Below are positions 26,001 through 34,880 of a DNA stretch of 64,000 nucleotides, one piece after another. Position numbers and translations under genes: made by a program. Below the pieces are notes generated by a model. That model was not told the origin of the DNA. It saw nothing but the letters and a program-made list of their open reading frames with translations, and ran no database searches. The number at the start of each line of letters is the position of its first letter. Position 1 is the stretch's first letter. This DNA is from Zhengitettix transpicula (Eukaryota > Arthropoda > Insecta > Orthoptera > Tetrigidae), in assembly GCA_037074705.1 (NCBI GenBank), contig CM073591.1:97330532-97394531 (forward strand). The letters run 5' to 3'.

Positions 26001-27672
26001 TTTAAAGGGTGCTGATTGACGACCAAGATAGGCGCGCAATAAAATGCTGTTTCATCAGTACAGCGCCCACAGCAGCAGTCTCAATGGCGAAAGTGTACGA
26101 TTAGAATTGGTTTCTCATCCACCCTGTTCACCAGACCTAGCACCAAGAGACTTCTTCTTGTTCCTGTACTTGAGAATTTGGCTTGGTTGGAAGAAATTTA
26201 CATGAAATGAAGACGTATTTTGCAGTTTGCCAAAACCTACTTTTGTGATGGGTTGAAAAATTTGGAAACTCGCTGGGCCAAATGTATAACCCAGGAAAAA
26301 GATTATGTTTTCAAAAAAAAATATTTTTGTAACATTTTTACTAGTCATCAAACAACCCTCGTAATATGTCAAATAGATGCTCAATACATTATTCTTGTTT
26401 TATTTGGACAATCAATCACTCAGTACATATGACATCTGATTAAACCCTCCTGTCTTCTCAGGTATATATTTATGTGTAGGCGTAAGGTTAAAATAATAAT
26501 ATTTCTAGGCTACCTTCCTCAACCCTTTCGCATCCCCTTTTAACTCCCTTCCTATGCTATTAAAGGAGAGTTGCCACCACGTGGATACCCTCATATATCC
26601 TTTTACTCTAAAAATTAAAATAAAACCCTTAAAAAAACAATATATTATCTAACGAAGCGAATGATAATAAAAGTCTCTTGGTTTTGGCTTTTACAATTCA
26701 TAATGTTTAAAGAGAATAGAGTGTTTCAGACGTTAAAGTAGTGATCGCTTTCTGGTGGTTTCCTAGATAGTTAGCAAGACAAGTAGAGGGAGAAGTTCAC
26801 TTGTTTGTTGACGTGTTACAAGTTTGACCTCTTGGAAAGTTCGCCAAGACTGTTCTCTACAGACCGCCACGATAAAGCAATATAAAACTGAGTAACTGAA
26901 ATTATTCGAGCCACGCTAAAATGGTAATTTTATAATACTCGTATACCTCTCAGATACACTTTTTAAAGAGTTCCACATGCATACAACAGCGAATTTTAAA
27001 TATTACTGAAACTTTACAGCTTGAACACAAAGAGCCATATTAGCTGAAATTCCATTTTCATTACATTACATGTCCCTGTGGGGTCAATATCCTAATGCAC
27101 CTCCATAGTTTAATTAACTAGTAACTGTATGCAACGTACAAACATATTACCTAATTGCATGCGGATCCTAAAATATATTTTTAAAAACTTGTGCGCTATT
27201 CAAAATAAATTTATTTCAGAACATCATCTTCACTGCAGCCGGCTCTTGATTGTTGCATGGCAATATTCGTATAAAACAGACTTTAATCATTAATCACGTA
27301 TTTTGTTTATAGGTTTCATTTAGAAATTGTATCATGTTTCGTAGTGAACATATTTGCTTTCTCATCGGGTAACTGGAATGAACTGCAACCCTGAACTACA
27401 TTTATATGAAAAACATGTAACGAATATAAAATGATTTCGAAATTAATTCAATTTCGTTACTACGTAATTAATTGTAAGTATAAGGAAATTTGCTCTGCTC
27501 TGCCCATAAAGGAATGGGATATTGAATTACCAGACTGTGATTGAAGCTCAGGGCCGACGACAACAGCCACGCAGCTGCTACGGAAGAGAGCAGCCGCAGA
27601 ACTCGCATCGTTGGATTCAGCGATCGCAGCCACGGGCACCGAATATATAAGTAAAACCCAAACGACCGCCAT
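2819..27672 (-). CDS. Ionotropic receptor, IR75-like, 7 coding exons, 3' incomplete
   Basis: This is a ligand-gated cation channel subunit of the chemosensory ionotropic receptor (IR) family, expected in the dendritic membrane of olfactory neurons. Exons run 27672-27531, 23070-22916, 18150-17905, 16243-16140, 12316-12149, 6615-6380 and 3039-2819. Junction phases are 1, 0, 0, 2, 2, 1 and an open phase 0, and every donor is GT and every acceptor AG, giving 424 codons with no stop. Residues 1-18 are a signal peptide, 19-165 the amino-terminal domain, about 166-271 the S1 lobe, 298-318 TM1, 335-351 the pore loop ending in CQQ, and 364-390 TM3 with AAYSANL. The CQQ pore, the YSAN motif in TM3 and the GLSLKAS motif before S1 point to the IR75 clade of antennal IRs, many of which sense acids or amines; the ligand here is unknown. 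S2, the last membrane segment and the C terminus were not found and probably lie outside the window. The gene looks intact as far as it goes. Confidence 0.8.
3040..6379 (-). other. IR intron 6
   Basis: AT-rich intron between the pore exon and the TM3 exon. No further exon, RNA gene or transposon was recognised, apart from a short (TA)n tract near 5,355. Confidence 0.6.
6380..6615 (-). CDS. IR exon 6: TM1 and pore loop
   Basis: The acceptor is ATTGTCTTCGCAG|GGCGAC and the donor CAAG|GTATGT, entering in phase 2 and leaving in phase 1. TM1 spans about residues 298-318 with a run of Val/Leu/Ile. The linker HRLHQSW leads to the pore helix and loop DSIFCVFGIFCQQ at 338-350. The CQQ triplet is the signature that separates the IR75 group from divergent IRs. 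Confidence 0.85.
7267..8878 (+). mobile_element. (TA)n-flanked element, copy A, possible LTR-type remnant
   Basis: About 1.0 kb, excluding the nested retroposon, lies between two (TA)n tracts. The 3' end has a block reading ATTACAAATTGGCTTCACC then AATGTGGGGC, followed by AATCATTACA and (TA)n. The block resembles the primer-binding region that follows TTACA in many insect gypsy-like LTR elements. It shares blocks with 49,247-50,345 (minus) and 61,885-62,862, such as GTGTAAATTCAGTGA and GACCCTGAGAAA. No protein was recognised in it. Confidence 0.45.
7566..8134 (-). mobile_element. Hairpin-headed poly(A) retroposon, copy 1
   Basis: This is a near full-length copy of the dominant repeat, bounded by a perfect 12-bp target-site duplication (aaatagcgccac at 7554-7565 and 8135-8146). 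It sits inside the (TA)n-flanked element at 7,267-8,878. Its 5' module is the variant with GGAGAGAAAAAGGCATCC and CTTCGAATCTCTCC, and it has extra GCGAGAG repeats at the 5' end. Open frames inside it are not conserved between copies and I do not call them genes. Confidence 0.85.
8902..12148 (-). other. Distal part of IR intron 5
   Basis: AT-rich sequence between the (TA)n-flanked element and exon 5. Hydrophobic open frames around 9,156-9,579 show no known motif. Nothing else was recognised. Confidence 0.55.
12149..12316 (-). CDS. IR exon 5: S1 ligand-binding core
   Basis: Residues 216-272 include the FGKLENGVWNGVI turn and ACVSEMTVTSLRSNFVDFT. Aligned to GluA2, the Thr (253) and Arg (258) that bind the ligand's amino and carboxyl groups are kept, while the Pro two residues before Thr is Glu. 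The donor CAG|GTAATA is strong. The acceptor is chosen as GTTAACAG. A second AG 12 bases downstream (CTTCTCAG) keeps the same phase and would shorten the protein by four residues. Confidence 0.8.
13085..13900 (+). pseudogene. Jockey/CR1-like LINE reverse transcriptase remnant
   Basis: IMGPLLFLIYINELP at about 13,105-13,150 is the RT motif before the catalytic box. The box itself is damaged (FPDDT instead of FADDT). The frame at 13,479-13,865 continues with the thumb region: LILQKRVVKLIC, FRSLFKKLSFLTLRCQYIL and VHSFNTR. Several shifts and stops separate the pieces. It is the same type as the copy at 34.0-34.9 kb but more decayed. Confidence 0.75.
13980..14019. repeat. (TA)n microsatellite, longest in window
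   Basis: About 20 TA units following CACACA, next to the 3' side of a LINE remnant. Confidence 0.9.
14020..16139 (-). other. Part of IR intron 4
   Basis: Contains C12 runs at 14,655-14,666 and 15,373-15,384 and a mildly GC-rich stretch at 14,480-14,880. No gene or known element was recognised. Confidence 0.5.
16140..16243 (-). CDS. IR exon 4: S1 lobe, YPPF and LNFT motifs
   Basis: This short exon has a strong acceptor (CTTTTTCCTTGTTTTCAG) and enters in phase 0. It reads YPPF at residues 182-185, then LTGFFMSVWRLLEDQLNFT to residue 216, a canonical S1 helix of iGluR/IR proteins. The donor is taken as CAC|GTTAAG, phase 2. A second GT six bases further (GTATAA) would leave phase 1 and not fit exon 5. 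Confidence 0.8.
16244..17904 (-). other. IR intron 3
   Basis: AT-rich with no recognisable feature. Short open frames lack codon bias and motifs. Confidence 0.6.
17905..18150 (-). CDS. IR exon 3: end of amino-terminal domain and S1 entry
   Basis: The acceptor is TTTACAG|ATATAC and the donor GAG|GTAATT. Both ends are phase 0, giving 82 codons (residues 100-181). TTWLIYK near the start matches the conserved Trp-Leu strand of IR75 amino-terminal domains. The end, LEGLSLKASAVE, matches the 'LxGxTLxA' strand that opens the ligand-binding domain in this clade. Confidence 0.75.
19417..19515 (+). mobile_element. tRNA-like SINE head, fourth family
   Basis: GGGTAGCACAGTTGGTAGAG matches an A box and ACCGGTTTCGATTACTGG is close to a B box at tRNA-like spacing. 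The arms around it do not fold into a full cloverleaf, so I call a SINE head, not a functional tRNA. Confidence 0.45.
19627..20118 (-). mobile_element. Hairpin-headed poly(A) retroposon, copy 2, 5' truncated
   Basis: The T8 and G11 run at 19,627-19,647 is the degenerate tail. The body follows the family to the GGAGAG module and stops before the terminal hairpin. An imperfect duplication (gtacatcgact at 19616-19626, gtacaacgact at 20119-20129) marks the insertion. The 5' truncation agrees with target-primed reverse transcription. Confidence 0.8.
20759..21302 (-). mobile_element. Hairpin-headed poly(A) retroposon, copy 3, full length
   Basis: The element lies between perfect 12-bp duplications acaatccagtaa (20747-20758 and 21303-21314). 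Its 5' end carries the perfect hairpin CCTGCGAGAG-aatc-CTCTCGCAGG at 21,271-21,294. The tail is a T9 run at the low-coordinate end. This copy best defines both ends of the family. Confidence 0.88.
22220..22560 (-). pseudogene. Decayed RTE-like LINE fragment
   Basis: Minus-strand pieces read TNVKDVMGLIRRLKWAMS and, after several stops, TTGTDWMKVAY. They match the 'LKWxWAGH...WM..A' tail of another RTE-type LINE. It lies within intron 2 of the IR gene. Confidence 0.5.
22590..22800 (+). mobile_element. tRNA-derived SINE with I-LINE-type tail
   Basis: The head is CCTCCTGTAGTGTAGTCGTC with B box TGTTCGAATCCCGGCGAGG. The body ends GTGGCTAATGACCTTCGTAG then TTGATG and an A-rich (AATAAA)n tail. The CTAATGACC...GTTGATG tail resembles the 3' UTR of the LINE at 60.2-61.7 kb. 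Confidence 0.7.
22916..23070 (-). CDS. IR exon 2: amino-terminal domain
   Basis: The acceptor is a pyrimidine-rich tract ending TTTCCGTTTCAG and the donor is AAG|GTAATG. The exon enters in phase 1, leaves in phase 0 and encodes residues 48-99. The SEIKTLALLWRHLQIPVVTV segment fits the helix and strand that follow the first strand of the IR75 amino-terminal domain. The open frame extends upstream of the acceptor without a recognisable protein, so the exon is bounded by the splice site, not by the open frame. Confidence 0.7.
23231..23489 (+). mobile_element. tRNA-derived SINE, RTE-type tail, copy 2
   Basis: It has the same head (GGCCTACTGTGGTGTAGTGG, then GGGTTCGAATCCCGG) and the same body (AGAATCAACACTCTGACCA). 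It ends GGGCTGTCGATCCAAGGAG. The duplication gaatttatacaca / gaatttacacaca (23218-23230 and 23490-23502) has one mismatch. It lies in intron 1 of the IR gene, 160 bases from exon 2. Confidence 0.85.
23503..25340 (-). other. Part of IR intron 1
   Basis: AT-rich with no gene seen. The mariner fossil follows directly. Confidence 0.55.
25345..26345 (+). pseudogene. mariner transposase fossil 1
   Basis: The N-terminal helix-turn-helix region is readable at 25,395-25,560 (VIKHFHWQSL, KTELYEVHADPAPALKMIYF, KRGRRNTEHE). Broken frames then give FITVDETCIH with the first catalytic Asp at 25,782, GIIFID, YYAALLDRLKG, and HPPCSPDLAPRDFFLF with the third Asp at about 26,134. The second Asp (HHDNAPAH) is damaged to FHQYSAH near 26,053. 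The C terminus KTYFCDGLKNLETRWAKCI is at 26,220-26,290. Stops and shifts make it inactive. I could not fix the terminal inverted repeats. Confidence 0.85.
26500..26625 (+). mobile_element. Hairpin-headed retroposon, copy 4, 3' fragment
   Basis: Only about 120 bases of the 3' end remain, from the GGCTACCTTCCTC segment to CCCTCATATATCC. The copy is diverged and follows the mariner fossil. Confidence 0.65.
27531..27672 (-). CDS. IR exon 1: start codon and signal peptide
   Basis: Translation starts at the ATG at 27672-27670, which has A at -3 and G at +4. Residues 1-18 (MAVVWVLLIYSVPVAAIA) form a signal peptide likely cut before Glu19. The exon then holds the hydrophobic strand SCVAVVVGP and ends at G|GTAATT in phase 1. 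Only this frame joins exon 2: the acceptor there needs a leading G to make a Glu codon, and the other two frames hit TGA at once. A second ATG at 27608-27606 in another frame also encodes a signal-peptide-like stretch, but its splice phase does not fit. Confidence 0.7.
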
Positions 27673-27679
27673 GCTACAT

Positions 27680-27715
27680 TGGCTGAACAACCGACGTCAC
27701 ATGCAGTTTTATATG
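27680..27715 (-). promoter_or_regulatory. Putative core promoter of the IR gene
   Basis: On the minus strand a TATAAAA box (27713-27707) lies about 28 bases before a TTCAGCC initiator-like sequence centred near 27685. A CRE-like TGACGTC sits between them. A start-stop pair, ATGTAG, lies at 27678-27673, directly before the chosen start codon. If transcription begins at the initiator the leader is only about 13 nt; an upstream non-coding exon is the alternative. Confidence 0.35.
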
Positions 27716-28829
27716 CAAAGTAAATACAGAACACATGATGCTATCGTGTCGGCAAATATTTGTTTCGCAAATATGAAACTTTCCTTTTATTCTGTACTCA
27801 GATCAATATCCGTAATGGTTTCTGGGTTTATTTACCAACATTCAAATAATATATAGACATGAATGAAATTCTTTATTAAGAGTATGAAAATCCGTCTTCT
27901 AGTATTGTGTCATCGTGAGAAGTAAAAAACATTTCCTTGGTTAAATCAACCGAGGACAAAAAATTATTTTGGTGGATAAAACCCCTAAAATTGAAAAACA
28001 TTTATTACATCATCCATTAATATTAATTTTTCTCATGTCTTAAAGTTTTTCTGTGTCACGACTTTAATCGTTAACCTCAATTTCGTTTGTTTTCATTTTT
28101 ATTCTCAATCACCATGTCGCCAATTAATTACAACTTGCTACAAGCGTATAATATATTATTTTTCTTACTTTTTACTATGTTAGAAATATTTATACATTTC
28201 ATTTTTAAATTAATATATTATATTAATATATAATACTAATAAAGTAATGTATCATATTGAAAAAAAACAAATTACAGTATTCAGTTTTATTGCAAGTTAA
28301 TTTACGTAAAATTAAAAAAATCAAAGAGATTGCGACCTGTCCGCGAATTTAATCTGTAATTATAAAACAAGTTCAGCATGAATTATAGAACAATTCAATA
28401 AAACAAGAAGATATTCACTATAAACCTATAACGTTTTTGAATTGTTAGAAACTAACAAATAGGTTTCTAACACTATGTTTTCGGGCCGGAATATAAATAA
28501 TCTCGTTCAGTTATCATTATCATTCATATTGTAGCATGGCCAGGAATTAGAGGTTTCAATATATCTATTGTAATGATTAGACTTTATTACCATATATAAA
28601 AAACTTTATTACATAAAAATACAAAATAAATACATAAAAAAATTGATTGGGCGCCAGCAGATATATATATAGTCTGCAAAAAAAATAACAATAATTAGCT
28701 CCGGCTTGGTTAATAAAATCCTTCTTCTCTACAAGGTAATGTGGGCTGCTCGGTGGAAATTCATAAACAGAGCTTAGTTCCGTACTGTGTAAAAAAATCT
28801 TTAACGTCTGAAGGCACTTTACATTAATG

Positions 28830-29180
28830 GTGACCCTTACTTTATCTCGTAGCATCAGCCGACTTGCAGCGGACCACTGGTCTTGTAGCACCCCACGATC
28901 TCCTTCTTCGGCCTCCACGCGATGGATGTCCACACTCCAAAACTTTTGTTCGTTACAACTCGCCAAATTTTGCACCCTCTCGCCTATCTCACTTCACTTT
29001 CAGTCCTGCCTCTCTGCCTTCACTTTCCGTCCTCTGGTCAGTCTCCCGGGTACGGAGTATATACCCTTACTTCCCCCCCCCCCCCGCGCAAACTATGCAA
29101 AAAAAAAAGGGACGCGTCCTCTCGGCTTCTTGGGGCCTCTCCGGCACACGTGCACTTTTAATAAATTCCGCCGAGACCCT
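28830..29180. other. GC-rich block upstream of the IR gene
   Basis: GC-rich sequence with a C13 run (29,073-29,085), an A-run and, on the minus strand, TATATACTCC near 29,055. A minus-strand open stretch at 28,975-28,830 ends at AAA|GTAAGG, a good donor, but has no ATG at its start. It could be a non-coding first exon with its own promoter for the IR gene 1.2 kb downstream, or an unrelated GC-rich repeat. Confidence 0.3.
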
Positions 29181-31429
29181 CTCAGGTCCGTGGACAAAGG
29201 GCAGCCACTTACCGATGTTATTCACTACACCATATTCTGTAAATTTTTGTATCAGGATATCATGACCTGCACAATAAAATTCTTTGGAGAGGTCACAGCA
29301 AATCTCTAAGAATGTTTTTACATAATTTATTATTATATAAATAAGAGTAAAGTAGAATTCAGTTGGCGTTGTAGTTGATGGACCCTAAATAATAAAAAAA
29401 TAATAATAAAAATAATTTTTTCAAACTACTTCCGTTAACCCTACCGTTCCGATTAACGCATGTTAAATTTGTCACATGGAACTGCGAAGCCCAGAGGTAC
29501 ACGATTAAGTTTGAGGTACAGAATTAATCATTGCTTGGACTGCTATAAGCCGATAACACTGAATCTTACAATAAGATCAAATGTCTGCCGCATGCAAAAA
29601 TAAATAATTTTAGAAAGTACTAGAAATTATCTGACACATTAGCTTCAATTATCAAAATGTACCGTGTTCGTTTTTGATGATATTTTTCCATAAGTGGTTC
29701 TCTTTACTGTCCAGTGACCAATATTCTTAAGTTTCTCGAGAATTAATTCGCGTAGTTGTGATCGCCACAAGGACTCTCTCGGGCAATTCTCCGTTACAGG
29801 ATGGAATCCAGAAGGAGTTTCCCCTGTGGATATCATACAAAGTGCAAGTAAACACAGATGATTTCAGTATATTTGTGACTGATATCTTAATCGGTGAAGA
29901 TTGCCGGACGAACGAAGGTAAACATTTTTGAAGAATAACTCGTAGGTATATCGACCACAGGCAACCCCTGAAGCCTGACGCACTAACATAATAACTTCTC
30001 TCAAGGGAGACGGAACTCACCTGAAAGGCGGAAGGGATATAAAATTTAGCAATAAATCGAAGCATCAGAACGGTTTTTACAGCGCCTACTCTGTTTCTAG
30101 AACACTAAGAGGCCAAAGCAAATATAGTTAATTCCCAGAGCAACGGCGCACTTAATCAATATAATGGACGTTCTCTTTTATTATTCATCTACTCGATGGC
30201 ACAGACTGCGTTGGGACAACAAAATTCCCCGAGAGTCCGTAAACACGAGCAGATTTTCGACATGAAAAAGGAATATTTTAAACTGTAAATGGGGAGATTA
30301 TGTTTAATTTTGTAGCGGCCGAGAATGGGGACATGGTAAAATGAGAAATATTTAGCAGCATTTCTAGCTCATAAATATATTTCCATTTATTCATTACTTC
30401 AGAAAGAATCTTCGAAAAACATCAATTAAGTATTTATGATATACAGTATGAAAATCTGTTCTAAAATAAATACAATATTCCACTTTTTACGTCTCGATAA
30501 TAAAAGCGAACAACTATTTCTTATAATAGGTAATGTACATAATTAATACAAACTTCAAGAAGGACCATATTTCTATAACCTCTCTTTCATTGTCCTATAA
30601 TTCTGCATTATGTTTTAAATTTCCAAAACAATACTTAAAAGAGTATCATTTTATTGAAGTATTTAAAACGCCTTTAGTGCTGGGTCACAATAAATTAAAC
30701 TGAATAAGATAATTATTTAACTTATAAATAAAAACTACAAAGGAAAAATATGATTTGTCCATTAACAGTATTTTAAATCGTAAATCAGGTACGTGAGTTT
30801 GGCACAGTAATGTTTTAAAAATCTTAATAACGATAATGACTTTTTAATTTATTTCGTATGATTTTAGTTTAAGAAAGAAATAATAAATTCTATAAATCAT
30901 TTCTCAAGAAAAGGCAGACTCTGTTAAGATAGTATTCTTCGCATGATTTATAATATAGTACAAGAACACTGATAGTGTTTATATTATCTAATTTACAACC
31001 ATCAATAAAATAAGTTCATTACTAGTACTTACGTAAATAATGTCAGTATTTTTAGTCTGTACGCTTGTTAAAGATATCTTTAACCCAGTTAAGATGAAGA
31101 TTAAACACATAGAACGAGTGATAATCATAAAAAGGGAAATGAAGTGAGTATTAGAAGACCAAATCGTTTCCAACTTCTCCAATAAAGTCTTTATTACTGC
31201 GCCACTTTAACTTTACGAAATGTAGCGCAAGTCCAACAATAAAAATGTAAACCACTCTCGTAAGTACGATCTAGTTCAAGCATGAGCTCACAGAACGATT
31301 CTACATATTCACGTACTTGATAATAAGTGTAAAAATAGTATCTATATTTAAAAAAATATCTTCTTTCACAAACTAATATTTTAAAATAAACAGGTTACTC
31401 GAAGATAATAATAGTTGTGGTCATATACC
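29181..31429. other. AT-rich intergenic sequence
   Basis: Open frames on the minus strand at 29,645-30,065 overlap in two frames and have no recognisable domain. Nothing else was identified. Confidence 0.5.
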
Positions 31430-31610
31430 CTTGCCTATAAAAGCTTAAGAAGAGAAGAGATAGAAAAGGGATGACACTTACCTATATACATCGGGTAGGT
31501 TGGGCTCTTGATACTTGTTCCACACACTTTCTATTACTGGATTTTTCCGCAGCATTTCCGACTCGGTGGCTCAGCCAGATTTGGAGGCAGATTTTATTTT
31601 TGGGCAAAAC
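31430..31610 (-). mobile_element. Very diverged retroposon copy
   Basis: Scattered matches to the family appear in the right order: a CATCGGGTAGGTTGGGC block, a TACTTGTTCCACAC block and GGAGGCAG. The copy is much older than the others. Confidence 0.4.
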
Positions 31611-33107
31611 CAAATATTTTTAATCGTATGTCTATAAAACCATCATCTAAAATAAATATTAGAATTTCGTTAATTCTAATTATATATTTATACTTTATCC
31701 GATAAATTATTAACTCATTTATTATTTTGCGAGTGGTAGTGGAGATAGGAAGAAATGGGGATATATCAATATTTACTTAATAATAAAACTATACGTTGGG
31801 CATCAGTTATGTATTAGGGTATTTATTTAAAAATCAATTTAGCCTATTTATGGTTATCGTAACTATAAGGAAGTAAATTGCAGTTAGCTCAACGAATAAT
31901 TTGATCGCCTGAAAACCCTAGTTAACTGTGGGTGCTTAACCCCCCTACTCTGTGTCACCATCCGAGGTGGGTCAAGTTTTGAGAAAACTTAGCAGTTACC
32001 GGTGTCCATCCATCCCTTGTTATAGGTTAGTAGCAACTCTCGCCGACTACTTTGCGAATTTTTGCCTCAACGACTGTTCGAAAGTAATACCCGCTCACTC
32101 CTCTCCTGGCCGATATACCTCATAAGTAAAAGAGAGCACGTAATGATCAAACTTTTAATATAAGGTAAGCTTTCTGCGTCTCAGGATAACATTTTGATCA
32201 ATCGCGATATTTCTTCCCTGCAAGAACAGGGTCATTATCTCTGGTACTGTAACTGATGCGTACATTCGGACCGTTTCCAAAAATTAGCCAAAAGCAGAAT
32301 TTTTTTCGCTATTAGCGATAAAATGGTCGAACTGACTTCGATTAAACTTGTTATTGTTGTTACACAGGAGCGTTTTATGTTTTAAGAAATATCAAACTGC
32401 CATTCACCACATTGAGACTAACGTTTCAAAACCTGATTTTAATTCCTTGGTCAGGGTTTTCGTTCTCTATACAGACTATCTTGAATACTTATCCCATATG
32501 CTATTATTTATTTTTACATTGCATTTGAACAAAATCTTTGTTTTCGAAGGTAGTGTCACAGGAACATGGCTGTAAGTAGCGCGCTACAGTAAAGACCCAA
32601 ACCTTATCCTATCAAAACAATTCTTTGACCTGAAAGCCAACCCAAACGGTAAGAATCGTGCACACTGTTGTCATTGACTTCTAAATTCGACCAGATAGAT
32701 TTCTCTTCTTTCCGAAAATCAAACGTAAACCGGAGATAAACTGCAGAAATTTACTGCTCAATGGAACGAAGTTGATATGATGACTAATCGTGACAGTGAC
32801 AAGTGAAGTTTTCAAATATGAGGGACTCATACGAATTCAGGAATATGAAATTTTAATGTTATTGGCACTGGAAAGAAGAATTGACTTTGATCAATTTTAT
32901 GTTTCAATTTTCTTTACGTTTCGAGACTGCAGGACTCCGAATTAATGATGACAATATCGTTAAATTTAAATTAATTACTATTATTCCAAGCGTGTCATGC
33001 GAGATCCAACTTGATTATTTCTCACTCTTTACTAGGTACGTCAACATCAAATCAATTTTAGAACTACGACAATCACTTTCAATCATAAATTGAATGAGCA
33101 TGTTAAT
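31611..33107. other. Intergenic, nothing identified
   Basis: A moderately GC-rich stretch at 31,900-32,110 has no match to families seen here. Short open frames only. Confidence 0.5.
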
Positions 33108-33310
33108 TGGTAAACTTGAAGGCCTCCGAGGACGTACAGTGTGCAAGGAACGCGTGGTCGCTTAAGCCCCACCCGTGGTTGTCCGCTGACTAGTTGCAGA
33201 AAGTTGGGGAAGCCACTAATTAGTTGGGCCCACCTACCTGGTCGTCGGAGTGTCTCAGATGGCTTGGCGCCAACAAAAGGGCTGTGGTCCACAAGCTGAT
33301 TGCGGCGACT
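33108..33310. other. Unclassified GC-rich island
   Basis: About 200 bases with CpGs in an AT-rich setting. A minus-strand open frame crosses it without recognisable motifs. It is possibly a repeat fragment seen only once here. Confidence 0.3.
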
Positions 33311-34011
33311 GTGTTCTGCACCCAGCGGAACCCGTAAAACTTATAGCTATCCACAAATTCTGATGCTAAACTTCAGTGATGATCAAATTCGCGTGACTTA
33401 GTATTCAATCAATAGCGGCGATAAAAGAGAATATGGTTACAAACTGTAAGCACACTATCACTACGGATTAATATTCCTTTGTTTGTGTAATTATAGTCAA
33501 TTAAATTCCAGGAATATTCGAAAATTCTATATTTTCTAATTCTTGGTCAACTAGTTTAAGTATAAAATATAAACTTAAAAGCGTTTTATACAACTCGTAG
33601 TTTAAAAACTATATTTTCTTTATAATCTATCACCCACACATCTTAATCCAATGGCCTCCCTTCAACCCTATTTTTGATAAACAATTAATTTTTTTATGTT
33701 TTATCAGTTTTGAAGAAGGTTTGAAGAAGTAAATTGAATGAAAAATTTGATCGATCTATCCTTCAAATATTTAACTAAAACATTGTTTAAATAATTAAAT
33801 AAATATGATATCTATAATTTTTGTGTTTGAGAAAGAGTTTAAGGCTAGAAGACTGATTAAATTTCTTATGAAAAAATTCATAGAATATCTAACACATTAT
33901 TTCAAATACTTTGACTGCTTCATAATCATGATTATCTGACATAGATTTATTAATATACACAAACCAATCCCAAATTGTTCTATATGTTCTATCTTAGGGG
34001 AAAAAATGGGT

Positions 34012-34880
34012 CAGTAGATAGATAGATAGATAGATTTATTCACCATTAGCCCTCTAAAGAGGAAATAAGATTCGTCACAAATGTACAGTAGATAAATTAC
34101 ATATAAACTTATAATACACAAAAAAACACACAAAAATTCATATCTGTTTAGTCTAGTCGCTACAATCATACACACTACCTTTAGGAAACACGCACACGAC
34201 ACTAATCACCTTCTGGTATTAATCTCCTGTCGCTAGGTACGGAGGGATGTCGTCATAGATATTTACTAAAACAGAAAGCAGAGGCAGGAAAACAGAACCA
34301 AAAGGGGAAACCTGGACAAACTATTTACATATTACAGCATATTCGGCAATTTTGTAGGCAAGGCAGCTCAACGAATGTGAGACCGATTCAAAAATTCGTG
34401 TACGGAGTAATAAGTTTCATTTACAAGGAAAGTTTTACACTCCTTGACGAATGAGTTGTATTTGTTGATGTTCTTTACATGATCAGGAAGGCTGTTAAAT
34501 AGTTCTATACCGGAATAATGAACGCTAGACTCGTAGAGACTGAGGCTGTGCTTGTCAGACCTGAGAACTGAACGGTTTCTTGTGTCGTAGCCATGATTGT
34601 CCCCGTTACTTGCAAAAAGGTTCACGTTGCGTTTAACAAATTTTAGTATTTCTAATATGTAAGCGCTAGGTAGAGTCAGAATATGAAGTCTTTTTAACAG
34701 AGGTCTGCAGCTTTCTCTAGCATCTGAACCTGATATAATTCTAATGGCTCGTTTTTGCAGTTTGAAAACATCCACACAACGAGAACAATTGCCCCAGTTG
34801 GCAATACCGTAACACATATGTGAATGAAAGTAGTAATAGATGAATTAATTGAATTGTAACAACATTTACTGCTTAACGAC
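34012..34880 (-). pseudogene. Jockey/CR1-like LINE, RT C terminus and 3' end
   Basis: The minus-strand frame 34,817-34,368 gives CYGIANWGN, VFKLQKRAIRIISG, LLKRLHILTLPSAYILEI and HGYDTRNRS, the RT C-terminal region of a Jockey/CR1-type LINE. It ends in a normal-looking tail with ETYYSVHEFL and a stop. The 3' UTR ends in GGTGAATAAA followed by (TCTA)n, seen as tagatagatagata at 34,014-34,036 on the plus strand. The element is 5' truncated near 34,880. Confidence 0.82.

Noticed and set aside
29645..30065. Overlapping minus-strand open frames
   Set aside because: Neither has a known domain, start context or splice signals that tie it to a gene.
33083..33292. Minus-strand open frame in a GC-rich island
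   Set aside because: No recognisable motif or splice context; reported only as an unclassified block.
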